A stretch of DNA of 64,000 nucleotides, taken from contig NZ_VCHY01000003.1 of NCBI RefSeq assembly GCF_005877885.1, forward strand, positions 186,001 to 250,000. The letters run 5' to 3'. Below are positions 26,335 to 34,348 of the stretch, piece by piece. Under the pieces are notes generated by a model, which saw only the letters and a program-made list of their open reading frames with translations, had not been told where the DNA came from and searched no databases. The first letter of the stretch is position 1. Every line of letters begins with the position of its first letter. The position numbers and the translations under genes are program-made. The DNA is from Labilibacter sediminis. Its GTDB lineage: Bacteria; Bacteroidota; Bacteroidia; Bacteroidales; Marinilabiliaceae.

Positions 26335-27587
26335 TCAACATCATCCAGTTTTGCCATAATCTCAGCAACCATCAATGCAGCTTCCTCAGCTGGCTTGCCT
26401 ACATATTCCAAAAACTGTTTTTCAGTTGAGTGTGCTGTTATTTCTTTCAATAGATAAGTATCAATAATACCGTAATAATTTGTGGCATAAGACCTCCTGC
26501 ATATATGTGAGGAAACTAATTGCCATTTAGGGTATTGCCCTTTTTCTTTTCTATTCGTTTTTGGATTTATTTTCGCCCCTTCAACAAGAGAGGTTAATTG
26601 CGCCTCTTTACACACCTTTTTTATGTACTCATTGAATTTTACATCGCTTATTTTTCTAGGGAAAGCACCTTTATTTTTTTCTAAAATTCTCTTTGCTTGT
26701 TTGTTTACGGGAACATAAACCCTTTTTTTGGTTTTCTTTTGAATTAATTCAATCATTAATTTCCCTTTCATTACTACAAGATTCTCTTTTGTAAATTCAA
26801 GAAAATCAGAAACTCTCTGGCCTGTATTACATCCAATCAATAACCAATTTCGTGCGTTATCAATATAATCGGTCTTTAGTGAGACATGTTCTATTTTATC
26901 CAGTTCTTCAAACGTTAATGTAATTTTTTCCGTTTTTTCCGTTGGCGCTTGTATTAACTCCAGTTGTGGGTTAATGTCAACTCCTTTTCTTTTCGCATCA
27001 TTACAGACCGTTTTAAGGTTCTTTATTAGCTTACCGATGTAGTTAGTGGAATATCCTTCAATATCCTTTAAATAGGCTGCAAATCGGTCTCCAAAAACTA
27101 AATCAACATCACATAGTTTATAACTCTTTTTGCTGTACTTTTCAAATTCGATGATCCTGCTTTTTAATGTAGGAAACTTTTTAAATGTACTTTTGCTCAA
27201 CACTGATCCATTTGGCCTTAATTTATTTGGTAATCTTTCTATATAAATTTGACAGTAATTAACCAGAACATCTTCATTGGAGGGCGAAACATTACTGTTG
27301 GTACGATCTATAGTAGATTGCAACCAGTTTCCGTCAATAATAATATTTTCGTTTACAGCACAATTAAAAGCTTCAAGAATATCAACTTTTAGTTTGTCAA
27401 GTTTAGCTTTTAAATTTTTAAGAGCTACATCTCGTTGTTTCGGTTCTGATTTTTTTTCACTCCAATCATCAGAATTTATTGAATACCCTGTTTTGCGTTT
27501 AAACTGATTATTTCTACCAATACTGAGTTTTATATAAATATTCTTGACCTGTTTAGTGCCTTGAAGTAATAAACTAATTGTTGCCAT
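26331..27587 (-). CDS. Tyrosine recombinase/integrase of the island
   Basis: 418 aa, Bacteroidota-type phage integrase: N-terminal arm-binding region (residues about 1-90), SAM-like core-binding domain (about 105-205) and catalytic domain. Catalytic residues are visible: Arg258 in CNTGQRVSD, His361/Arg364 in SSHICRRSYAT, His386 in TAHSTEKQ, and Tyr395 in FLEYVG. It lies at the attR end, transcribed inward, as expected for an integrase that targets the tRNA-Arg gene. Confidence 0.95.
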   Translation of the reverse strand: MATISLLLQGTKQVKNIYIKLSIGRNNQFKRKTGYSINSDDWSEKKSEPKQRDVALKNLKAKLDKLKVDILEAFNCAVNENIIIDGNWLQSTIDRTNSNVSPSNEDVLVNYCQIYIERLPNKLRPNGSVLSKSTFKKFPTLKSRIIEFEKYSKKSYKLCDVDLVFGDRFAAYLKDIEGYSTNYIGKLIKNLKTVCNDAKRKGVDINPQLELIQAPTEKTEKITLTFEELDKIEHVSLKTDYIDNARNWLLIGCNTGQRVSDFLEFTKENLVVMKGKLMIELIQKKTKKRVYVPVNKQAKRILEKNKGAFPRKISDVKFNEYIKKVCKEAQLTSLVEGAKINPKTNRKEKGQYPKWQLVSSHICRRSYATNYYGIIDTYLLKEITAHSTEKQFLEYVGKPAEEAALMVAEIMAKLDDVD

Positions 27588-27786
27588 ATCGATTTATTTA
27601 GATCTCAAATGTAAATAAATTAGACTACATTTAGACTACCAAATACCAACATTATCCATTCCAATGAGAAAACATGGTACATCATGATACAAGATAAACA
27701 AGGCCTAATGTGGGATATACTCTATATCTGAGGCTAATTATTAGGGTTTTAAATATGGTAGGGTTGTAGTTCAGTTGGGGCTACAT

Positions 27787-27823
27787 AAGCCACTGGTGAA
27801 TTATTTCGCTAGTGGCTTTTTTT
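27787..27823 (+). terminator. Original terminator of tRNA-Arg, displaced by the island
   Basis: AAGCCACT pairs with AGTGGCTT and is followed by TTTTT, two bases after attR. In an uninserted chromosome it would directly follow the tRNA gene. Confidence 0.75.
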
Positions 27824-27923
27824 ATTTCATATTTATTGAACTTCAATCCATACTATTTACTGTATTCATACGTATTGAGAAACGCGTGCTGAATTGAAAA
27901 TCGACGCAGTCAATGCACAATTT

Positions 27924-28073
27924 AACCTAACCCCGGGCATCGCCTGGGATTACCCGAAATAACAATCAACATCCTGTAAGGACAGATCAGTTTTTTAAGC
28001 TGTCCCTACAGGACGCCTGATTTGCATTACTGACAACCCCCTGGTAAAACGCAGTGACACCCGGGGTTAGGTT
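27924..28073. repeat. 150-bp palindromic element with 14-bp perfect terminal inverted repeats
   Basis: Starts AACCTAACCCCGGG and ends CCCGGGGTTAGGTT. The interior has a hairpin with arms CATCCTGTAAGGACAG and CTGTCCCTACAGGACG (two mismatches). No ORF. No target duplication is seen. It resembles REP-type elements moved by IS200-like (RAYT) transposases, by analogy only. The rest of 27824-28284 shows nothing else. Confidence 0.75.
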
Positions 28074-28284
28074 GAGTTAGGCTTTCTGCCTGCCATGTTT
28101 GACTTTTAAGACAATCCCGGAACAAATTTCCTTCTTGTAAAATATAAAATGAGCACCATCTTTTCTCTATAGTAAAACATAATAATTAGGCCTATAGTAT
28201 TTATAGGTTTATATTAGTGTTCGAATATTTCTAAAAAATATTCTACAAACCCTATTTATTTAAACTAACGAGGATAATTACAAA

Positions 28285-28572
28285 ATGATAAAGCTAAACC
28301 TAACATTATTCATTGCTACATCTTTAGCATTAATAACCAATGCTAAAGCTCAAGACAAAGATGAAACATTATAGGTCAGAGAAGATCAAAGATATTCGGA
28401 ATATTCAGAAACAGGCCATAACTGAAAATGGAATAAAATAAAAGTAAGCGCCCACCCTAGTGGTGCATTTAGTCGGACAGATATTAACCGTGATAGTTTA
28501 TATGGAGAAAAGGCCAGCATCAATAATATGGGAGTAGCACTTACAAGAAAGTTCTTAATCAACAATAAATAA
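28285..28572 (+). pseudogene. Remnant of a small exported protein gene
   Basis: An ATG opens a clean signal peptide (LFIATSLALITNAKAQD) but hits TAG after 29 codons. A later frame, after further stops, reads WNKIKVSAHPSGAFSRTDI and ALTRKFLINNK before TAA. This looks like a decayed gene for an exported protein with an internal deletion; its family is not identifiable. Confidence 0.55.
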
Positions 28573-28599
28573 AATTCAATAACCCTTTAATTATACACA

Positions 28600-29715
28600 A
28601 TGAGAAATAAAGTATTAGCATTAGTAATTGCTTGTTTGTTGTTAACAAGCTTAACATCTACAGCATTAGCTTGCACAGGAATAAGATTAATCGCCAAAAA
28701 TGGAGATGTCATTTACGGACGAAGTATGGAATGGGGAGCTTTTGACCTTAACTCAAGGGTAGCCATTGTACCACGTGGTTATACTTTCACCGGCTTAACC
28801 CCTGACGGAAGTATGGGCATGAAATACACAGCCAAATATGGTTTTGTAGCCTTAGATATGTTGCATAAGGATTTAATGTCAGACGGAATGAACGAAAAAG
28901 GTTTAAGCCTGGGTATGTTCTATCATCCCGGGTATGCAGTTTATCCTGAATACACAAAGGAGAATGCAAAAAACACCATTTCGAGCCAGGAGGTAGCCAA
29001 TTATATATTAGGAAGTTTTTCTACCATTCAGGAAGTACGTGATGGAATGCCCAATGTAAACGTTATTGGTGTGGTAGAAGAAGCCATAGGTATAACGGTA
29101 CAGGCTCACTGGATTGTAACTGATAAAACGGGCGAATCTGTAGTCATTGAATATACCAAGGGTAAACTAAAAATTCATGATGCTCCTCTGGGAATTATCA
29201 CCAATGCTCCTAACTACGACTGGCATATGACCAACTTAAGCAACTACCTTAACCTGTCCATGTTTTCCGTTGAACCTAAAAATTTAGAAGGCATTAAATT
29301 CTCACCAACAGGTGCAGGTTCGGGTATGATAGGATTACCTGGCGATAATACGCCTCCTTCACGTTTTATTAGAGCCGTTGCATGGTCGCAAACAGCACGA
29401 GCAACTCAGGATGGCAAGGAAACCGTTTACGAATTATTCCGCCTTTTAGATAATTTCAATTTGCCTTTAGGTCCTGACGGTGCAGAAGGATCGGGACATG
29501 GAGAAAACACTGATTTAATGCGCAGCTCTACCATTTGGACTACTGCATGGAATCAAAGCGATTTAACTTTAAACTTTCATACCCAGCACAACCGCAGAGT
29601 GAGATTTTTAGATATAAAAGCTATTGATTTTGGTAAGATGGGCAAAAAAATAGTGCACATTACCTTAGATGAAAAGAAAGAGCAAGATGTGAAAGTTCTG
29701 AAACCAGCTTTATAA
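28600..29715 (+). CDS. Choloylglycine hydrolase / penicillin V acylase family protein
   Basis: 371 aa Ntn-hydrolase. A signal peptide ends at ALA and exposes Cys25 (CTGIRLIAKNGDVIYGRSMEW), the N-terminal nucleophile of the linear-amide C-N hydrolase family. Supporting motifs are GMNEKGLSLGMF, HWIVTDKTGESVVIEYTKG, VITNAPNYDW-like IITNAPNYDWHM, and the Arg/Asn-bearing C-terminal part. It therefore acts in the periplasm or outside. Whether bile salts, penicillin V, or acyl-homoserine lactones are the substrate cannot be told; a non-gut habitat would favour acyl amides (inference). It stands alone between two pseudogenes. Confidence 0.9.
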   Translation: MRNKVLALVIACLLLTSLTSTALACTGIRLIAKNGDVIYGRSMEWGAFDLNSRVAIVPRGYTFTGLTPDGSMGMKYTAKYGFVALDMLHKDLMSDGMNEKGLSLGMFYHPGYAVYPEYTKENAKNTISSQEVANYILGSFSTIQEVRDGMPNVNVIGVVEEAIGITVQAHWIVTDKTGESVVIEYTKGKLKIHDAPLGIITNAPNYDWHMTNLSNYLNLSMFSVEPKNLEGIKFSPTGAGSGMIGLPGDNTPPSRFIRAVAWSQTARATQDGKETVYELFRLLDNFNLPLGPDGAEGSGHGENTDLMRSSTIWTTAWNQSDLTLNFHTQHNRRVRFLDIKAIDFGKMGKKIVHITLDEKKEQDVKVLKPAL

Positions 29716-29740
29716 GGAAATACGATGAGAAATTTAAATT

Positions 29741-30096
29741 ATGGAAAACCAGCCGGCTTAAGTGCTTAATCATTTTACCGATGATCTGGAAGATTGCTTG
29801 GCAATCACCACCAAAAATGAAACAGTTTCGCCGAAGCTATTATTGAACAGCTAATTAGCAAAGTTTCTTCTTTAAAATTTAATCCCGATGACAGCAACCA
29901 GGGTATTTATTTTATTGCTGTTGATGGTACAGAAATCAAAGTAAGCAACGTGGTTAAAAACAAACCTTCGGAGTTACTGTTTTTTACGTCTGAAGTAACT
30001 ACGGGAAGTTTTGAAATTGAAGTGAAAACCATTTTTCACAACGGTAAATTGCTAAAAAAAGGAAGACTATTAAATACACTCGTTCCTGTGCAATGA
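29741..30096 (+). pseudogene. Broken HU-like DNA-binding protein with DUF4469 C-terminus
   Basis: An initial piece VLNHFTDDLEDCLAITTKNET breaks off by frameshift near 29822. The next frame reads FAEAIIEQLISKVSSLKFNP, DDSNQGIYFIAVDGTEIKVS, VVKNKPSELLFFTSE and ends LLKKGRLLNTLVPVQ. The latter pieces match the C-terminal DUF4469 half of the phylum's HU-fold proteins; the HU part itself is lost. Confidence 0.6.
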
Positions 30097-30128
30097 TTCC
30101 AATTAAACAGAGTTTAAATACTTATTCA

Positions 30129-30157
30129 GGAGGTAGCTTTTGCTATCTCCTTTTTTT
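30129..30157 (+). terminator. Rho-independent terminator
   Basis: GGAGGTAGC/GCTATCTCC (one G-T) with a TTTT loop and TTTTTTT after it, 33 bp downstream of the broken HU-like gene. Confidence 0.85.
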
Positions 30158-30165
30158 AGTCAACC

Positions 30166-30240
30166 ACGCATGCTTCATGCGCGCATAAGCGCGAACTATC
30201 CGCGTGAATAAGCGCAAGGTGTTTGCTTATGCACGCAAAC
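30166..30240. repeat. GC-rich palindromic tract
   Basis: Contains GCATGCTTCATGC and a larger inverted repeat GCATAAGCGC ... TTTGCTTATGC with GCGCGAACTATCCGCG inside. It is far more GC-rich than its surroundings and looks like a dispersed repeat, but only one copy is in the window. Confidence 0.45.
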
Positions 30241-30282
30241 CTTTAATGATCTTATTAATTTATAAATCTTTCCCCATACTTA

Positions 30283-30545
30283 CCGTAGCCACTAAATAAT
30301 GTAAATCGTTCGGTATAGTATCCCAACCTGCCAACTAACAGGAAGCTCATGCTAAAACAACAAAGTCGATGAAAGTTTAAGGAGTACTTTTAAATTTTTG
30401 CTTACTATAACTTTTATATTATTTTAGCTAGGCTTTAAAGGCATAACAAATTATAATTTTCAGACAATAACCATATGGTGCAAATTGGGCATATATTCTG
30501 CAATAAAAACAAAGGGATAAGAACGATAAATACATTAGGCATGTT
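30283..30545 (-). repeat. Intron-like spacer repeat U1 (partial)
   Basis: The first member of the spacer family of 30.3-35.4 kb. Block B (ACTAAATAATGTAAA, CGGTATAGTATCC) at 30283-30350 matches 31375-31440. A2 (TTGGGCATATATT, CAATAAAAACAAAGG, ATAAGAACGATAAATAC) at 30474-30545 matches 31300-31350, 31985-32045 and 33465-33525. The domain V part is missing here. Confidence 0.6.
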
Positions 30546-30568
30546 AAGATGTTCGTAGCTAATTTAAC

Positions 30569-31174
30569 ATGATGGCAAATTCAAATGACATACAACAATT
30601 ATTAATTTCTTCTGAAAACTGGACAGTGGCTTTAAAGTGCGAGAGTTGGGGTTCCGGAACAATTACCGACGAGATACATAAAGCTGATATGGAAATCGAA
30701 TTGTCGCAAAAAGGAGTATGGGATTCAATTTTGGAATTACAGGTTTCACATAAACAAGATAAAAAAACTTGCATTGTGAAAGGTATTCAAGGAAGTACAT
30801 ATTTACACGCAATTAATGACGACAATGAGGGTCAGTCAGTTAAAATTGATAGCGATAACCTTATTTTAAGTTTAGGTATCAACTTTATTAGTATTGACTT
30901 GAATAATTTAAAACTAAATTGGAAACTTGAACCAGATATGGCAGAAGTTTTTGAGTTTTATGATTTAGAGGGAGATTATTTGCTTCGGGGAGAAGTTGGA
31001 ATTCATAGGATTGACAAACTAGGCAATATTAAATGGACTTTTACCTCACAAGACATATGGGTAAATATGGAAGGGCGCCCTGAAGTGACAATAACTGACT
31101 CTACAATAAAATTATTAGATTTTAACTCCTACGAATATGAAATAAATTTTAATGGAAAACTAATAGAAAATTAG
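30569..31174 (+). CDS. Hypothetical protein
   Basis: 201 aa with no recognised domain. Rich in beta-strand-like alternation (WTVALKCESWGSGTI, YLLRGEVGIHRIDKLGNIKW) and Trp, suggesting a small beta-sandwich or beta-propeller-like cytosolic protein; no signal peptide. It is the first gene of a set of unrelated genes, each followed by a similar minus-strand spacer. The spacer starts right after the stop codon. Start ATG at 30569 (a second Met follows at once). Confidence 0.7.
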   Translation: MMANSNDIQQLLISSENWTVALKCESWGSGTITDEIHKADMEIELSQKGVWDSILELQVSHKQDKKTCIVKGIQGSTYLHAINDDNEGQSVKIDSDNLILSLGINFISIDLNNLKLNWKLEPDMAEVFEFYDLEGDYLLRGEVGIHRIDKLGNIKWTFTSQDIWVNMEGRPEVTITDSTIKLLDFNSYEYEINFNGKLIEN

Positions 31175-31182
31175 CTACTATC

Positions 31183-31440
31183 GAGTAAATGGCCAATGGG
31201 CATATAGCCCACTGGTGCACCTCTTTCACCACGTACTTGAGGATCTCGTATACGACGGTTCCTTACATCATGGGAAACAACGAAGTTGATACTGAAGAAA
31301 GATTGGCATGTAGTGTATAATAAAAACAAAGGTGTGAGAACAATAAATATCATCACCACTGCTCACTATATCAACTAAATAATGTAAAACGTACGGCATA
31401 GCATCCTGGCTTGCCAGCTGGCATGACAGTTTTGATACGT
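31183..31440 (-). repeat. Intron-like spacer repeat U2 (domain V-VI fold)
   Basis: Read on the minus strand, 31228-31260 gives AACCGTCGTATACG...AGTACGTGGT, a hairpin with the layout of group II intron domain V. Next comes CCAGTGGG/CCCATTGG (31186-31215) as a domain VI-like hairpin. To the right are CAACGAAGTTG, the A2 block and block B with CTGGC/GCCAG pairs. No reverse transcriptase is encoded. Confidence 0.55.
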
Positions 31441-31499
31441 GATTCAAAAAAAAGTAAAGTATTAAATTTGGGATAAACATTTATGAAAAATGAATAATT

Positions 31500-31880
31500 A
31501 TGACAGATTATGATATTCTAAAATATTTGGGGCTTGACATCAGTGATCAGAAAGTTATATTTTATGACGATAAGTCAAATAATTATATTTTGGAACTTAA
31601 TGAAATAAAGGACATCTCCTTAGACAATGCTTACATACCTCTAGAAAAGAAATTAGGATTCTGGTTTGAGAAACTTTTCGTACAACGGAGCTTTATGGGT
31701 ATTTTAGACTCTAAAACTTACAATGACGACTATCGAAATATCTATGACTTGGAAATTGAGTTAATTGATAATCGTGTTCTTTCTAGAAAAGTTATAGATG
31801 CCGACATAACTGAATGTAAAGAATTCATTAGTGAAATAAGTAAATTAATAACGCCCCATAATCTATTAGATGACCAATAA
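31500..31880 (+). CDS. Hypothetical protein
   Basis: 126 aa, acidic, no signal peptide or membrane segment and no recognised domain. Segments such as VIFYDDKSNNYILELNEIKD and FGFWFEKLF-like LGFWFEKLFVQRSF suggest a small folded cytosolic protein. It lies between spacer repeats U2 and U3, as a single-gene unit; its neighbours give no hint to its function. Confidence 0.7.
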   Translation: MTDYDILKYLGLDISDQKVIFYDDKSNNYILELNEIKDISLDNAYIPLEKKLGFWFEKLFVQRSFMGILDSKTYNDDYRNIYDLEIELIDNRVLSRKVIDADITECKEFISEISKLITPHNLLDDQ

Positions 31881-32050
31881 GCAAATAACCAACTAGTACA
31901 CCTCTCCCACCTCCGTGCGTAGGGTCATGTATAGGAGTTTCTCTACATCAATTGGAACAACGAAGTTGATATTGAAGAAAGATTGGCATGTATTATACAA
32001 TAAAAACAAAGGTATAAGAACGATAAATACAACAGGCATGTGGAGGTGTT
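31871..32050 (-). repeat. Intron-like spacer repeat U3
   Basis: Same organisation as U2 without block B. The domain V-like hairpin lies at 31909-31940 (degenerate: AAACTCCTATAC...GCACGGAGGT on the minus strand), then CAACGAAGTTG and the A2 block to about 32045. It begins at the last codons of the preceding gene. Confidence 0.5.
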
Positions 32051-32079
32051 GAGTCAAGTAAAGAAAAACCCTGAATATA

Positions 32080-32655
32080 ATGAAGGAAAGCCTTAGAAAT
32101 ATGCTCAAATCAGTTAATATTCTGACGGATTCAGAAATAACGAACGGATTAAATTATTTTGAACCAAAGTCCTTTAAAAAAGGAGACATTTTGATTGAGG
32201 CTGGAAAGATTTGTAACTGGATGGCATTTGTAAACTCAGGTGTTTTGAGAAATTTTTACATTTCCAGTAAAGACGAAGAAGTAACTTACTGTTTAACTTT
32301 TCCAAATAAAGTAATATCTGCATTTTCTTCTTTTATGACACATAAGGAAACCTTCGAAAACATACATGCACTAACAAATGTGGAACTTTTAGTAATCCGA
32401 CACAATCAATATTATGAATTAATGAATTCGAGTGAGAATTGGCTTAAATTTTCAAGATTCGTTGCAGAACAATCATATATTGAAATGGAAAATCGATTAC
32501 TTGCACTACAAATGGAATCGGCAAAAAAGCGTTATGAAAATTTGTTAAAGTTCAATCCAGATTATTTACAAAAAGTACCCCTAAAATATCTTGCATCTTA
32601 CCTTGGTATTACTCATAGACACCTTAGTCGTTTAAGAAAGGAAATTTTCTTTTAG
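32080..32655 (+). CDS. Crp/Fnr-family transcriptional regulator
   Basis: 191 aa. The N-terminal cyclic-nucleotide-binding fold is visible in SFKKGDILIEAGKICNWMAF and NSGVLRNFYISSKDEEVTYC. The C-terminal short HTH LKYLASYLGITHRHLSRLRK is typical of Bacteroidota Crp-like proteins. No Cys cluster for an Fe-S cluster, so not FNR proper. It lies 70 bp upstream of the flavodoxin-fold oxidoreductase in the same direction and may control it. Confidence 0.88.
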   Translation: MKESLRNMLKSVNILTDSEITNGLNYFEPKSFKKGDILIEAGKICNWMAFVNSGVLRNFYISSKDEEVTYCLTFPNKVISAFSSFMTHKETFENIHALTNVELLVIRHNQYYELMNSSENWLKFSRFVAEQSYIEMENRLLALQMESAKKRYENLLKFNPDYLQKVPLKYLASYLGITHRHLSRLRKEIFF

Positions 32656-32725
32656 ACATTTGTCCTTTCAAAGTAATCTATCTGCCAATACTTTTGATCT
32701 TCAAATTTGAATTAATATTTTAATT

Positions 32726-33298
32726 ATGAAGACAACAATAGTATTCGCTCACCCGTGGCATGGTAGTTTTAATAAAGCCATTTTAGATGCAGTAATTAAT
32801 AAACTTGAAGCTAAATCAAAAGAATACCATATTATCGACTTAAACAAAGACAATTTTAACCCTGTACTTCAGGAAAAAGACCTTGCTCTGTACTCAAAAG
32901 GTGAGACTTCTGACAAATTAGTGCTTAGTTATCAAGAGATACTAAAGGAAACATCAGAACTGATATTTATGTTTCCTATTTGGTGGTATGACCTACCTGC
33001 AGTCTTAAAAGGTTTTGTTGATAAAGTAATGCTTAAAAATTTCTCTTATGTTGAGACTAAATATGGCTTGAAAGGAATACTTACCCACATTAATAAAACT
33101 GCAGTTATAACTACTTCAGAGTATCCGACATGGTATCTGAAATTCTTATCAGGTAATCCCATAAAAGGAACATTTATAAATAAAACATTAAAAGGTGTTG
33201 GACTTAGAAATATAAAATGGGTTAATAGCGAATATACCACATCAGGTAAAAATGAGAAAAGAAAAGAGTTCTTACGAAAGATAGAATCACTTTTTTAA
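32726..33298 (+). CDS. NAD(P)H-dependent oxidoreductase, flavodoxin-like fold
   Basis: 190 aa of the NQO/KefF/MdaB type: TTIVFAHPWHGSFNKAILDAV (FMN loop), ELIFMFPIWWYDLPAVLKGFVDKV and a YGLKGILTHINKTAVI segment. These FMN enzymes reduce quinones by two electrons; the actual substrate is open. It is paired with the preceding Crp-type regulator, both inside the spacer-bounded unit U3-U4. Confidence 0.9.
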   Translation: MKTTIVFAHPWHGSFNKAILDAVINKLEAKSKEYHIIDLNKDNFNPVLQEKDLALYSKGETSDKLVLSYQEILKETSELIFMFPIWWYDLPAVLKGFVDKVMLKNFSYVETKYGLKGILTHINKTAVITTSEYPTWYLKFLSGNPIKGTFINKTLKGVGLRNIKWVNSEYTTSGKNEKRKEFLRKIESLF

Positions 33299-33344
33299 GA
33301 ATTAGTAATAGCTTTAAAAACAAATACGGCAAACAATCCAGTAG

Positions 33345-33525
33345 ATGAACAGTGAGTAAATAGCCAACTGATGCACCTCACTCACCACAGTACATGTTGG
33401 TCTCGTATACGGCGTTTCCTTACATCATAGGGAACAACGAAGTTGATATCAAAAAAAGATTGGCATGTATTGTACAAGAAAAAACAAAGGTATAAGAATG
33501 ATAAATGCAATAGGAATGTGGATAT
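33345..33525 (-). repeat. Intron-like spacer repeat U4
   Basis: The domain V-like hairpin at 33384-33415 reads AAACGCCGTATACG...GTACTGTGGT on the minus strand, then CAACGAAGTTG and the A2 block (TTGGCATGTATTGTACAA, AAAAACAAAGGTATAAGAA). No block B. The remainder to 33670 shows nothing recognisable. Confidence 0.55.
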
Positions 33526-33670
33526 ATTGGCAACAAGCATCTGAATAGAACGCTCTTCTTTATATAGGAAAATCTTCCTGGAAGCCGTAACTTAGGATAC
33601 AGTTTTCTTGGTTTGAATGCTAAAAACAACAAAAATTAAAATAACAATTGAAACATTTAAAAATAACATT

Positions 33671-34264
33671 ATGAGATTCTGTGTTTTATTCGCATTCTTT
33701 GCACTACTAAACTTGTACAGTGCAGTGGCTCAAAAACAAGGTTACGATATTGGCGATAAATTTGAAGATTTTACTGCCATTGATGAAAATGGAAAGGAGT
33801 GGGATGCCTCGAAATTAATAGGTAAAAAAAATATCGTCATTTACTTCTATCCGGCAGCCATGACTGGAGGTTGCACCAAACAAGCCTGTGCTTACCGTGA
33901 CGATTTAAAATCTCTCGATAGCCTCAATGCAATTGTGGTAGGCATAAGTGGCGATTCCCCTGAAAATCTTGCCCTATTTAAAGAAGCATACAAACTTAAT
34001 TTTACCTTATTATCCGATCCGGAAGGAAAAATTGCCCTGCAGTTTGGTGTACCGGTAAAAGAAGAAGAAAAGTCAATCGTTCGTGCGGTTGCCGGTATTG
34101 AACATGTATTGGTTCGAAAAGCTACCACGGCTCGTTGGACTTTTGTATTTAACGAAAAAGGAACACTAATATACAAATCTTCGGATGTAATTGCTGCCCA
34201 AGACAGTAAGAGTGTAATTAATGCATTGAAAGGCACAATTAAGTCAAGTAAGAAAACACCGTAG
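33671..34264 (+). CDS. Exported peroxiredoxin (PrxQ/BCP type)
   Basis: About 197 aa. The ATG at 33671 is chosen because it opens a signal peptide (MRFCVLFAFFALLNLYSAVA); an upstream in-frame ATG at 33617 would add a charged leader. The AhpC/TSA domain has the peroxidatic Cys68 and resolving Cys73 spaced as in PrxQ (GGCTKQAC), then VVGISGDSPENLALF and FTLLSDPEGKIALQFGVP. It should reduce peroxides outside the cytoplasm with a thioredoxin-like donor. It shares a spacer-bounded unit with the methyltransferase downstream. Confidence 0.9.
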   Translation: MRFCVLFAFFALLNLYSAVAQKQGYDIGDKFEDFTAIDENGKEWDASKLIGKKNIVIYFYPAAMTGGCTKQACAYRDDLKSLDSLNAIVVGISGDSPENLALFKEAYKLNFTLLSDPEGKIALQFGVPVKEEEKSIVRAVAGIEHVLVRKATTARWTFVFNEKGTLIYKSSDVIAAQDSKSVINALKGTIKSSKKTP

Positions 34265-34348
34265 GATAAAAATTACCAGATGGACAATTTGGCACTTTAA
34301 CGGACTGACTGATAAAATAACAAACTAACCCAAGAATTAAGTACAACT

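Larger units (their letters stand above)
21796..27784. mobile_element. Integrative island in tRNA-Arg(CCT)
   Basis: Bounded by 17-bp direct repeats that differ at one position: AGTCCAGTTGGGGCTAC at 21796-21812 (end of the tRNA) and AGTTCAGTTGGGGCTAC at 27768-27784. The 13-bp core CAGTTGGGGCTAC is identical. A tyrosine recombinase gene lies next to the far end. Cargo: an AIPR-family protein; the rest is recombinase, excisionase-like HTH, winged-helix protein and one unknown. There are no capsid, tail or conjugation genes, so it is a satellite-like or minimal integrative element about 6 kb long. Confidence 0.88.

Noticed and set aside
31171-31480. Open reading frames on the minus strand of the spacer repeats (also at 31893 and 33420)
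   Set aside because: They coincide with the repeat blocks, switch frame between copies and carry no reverse transcriptase or other domain; they are by-products of the repeat sequence.
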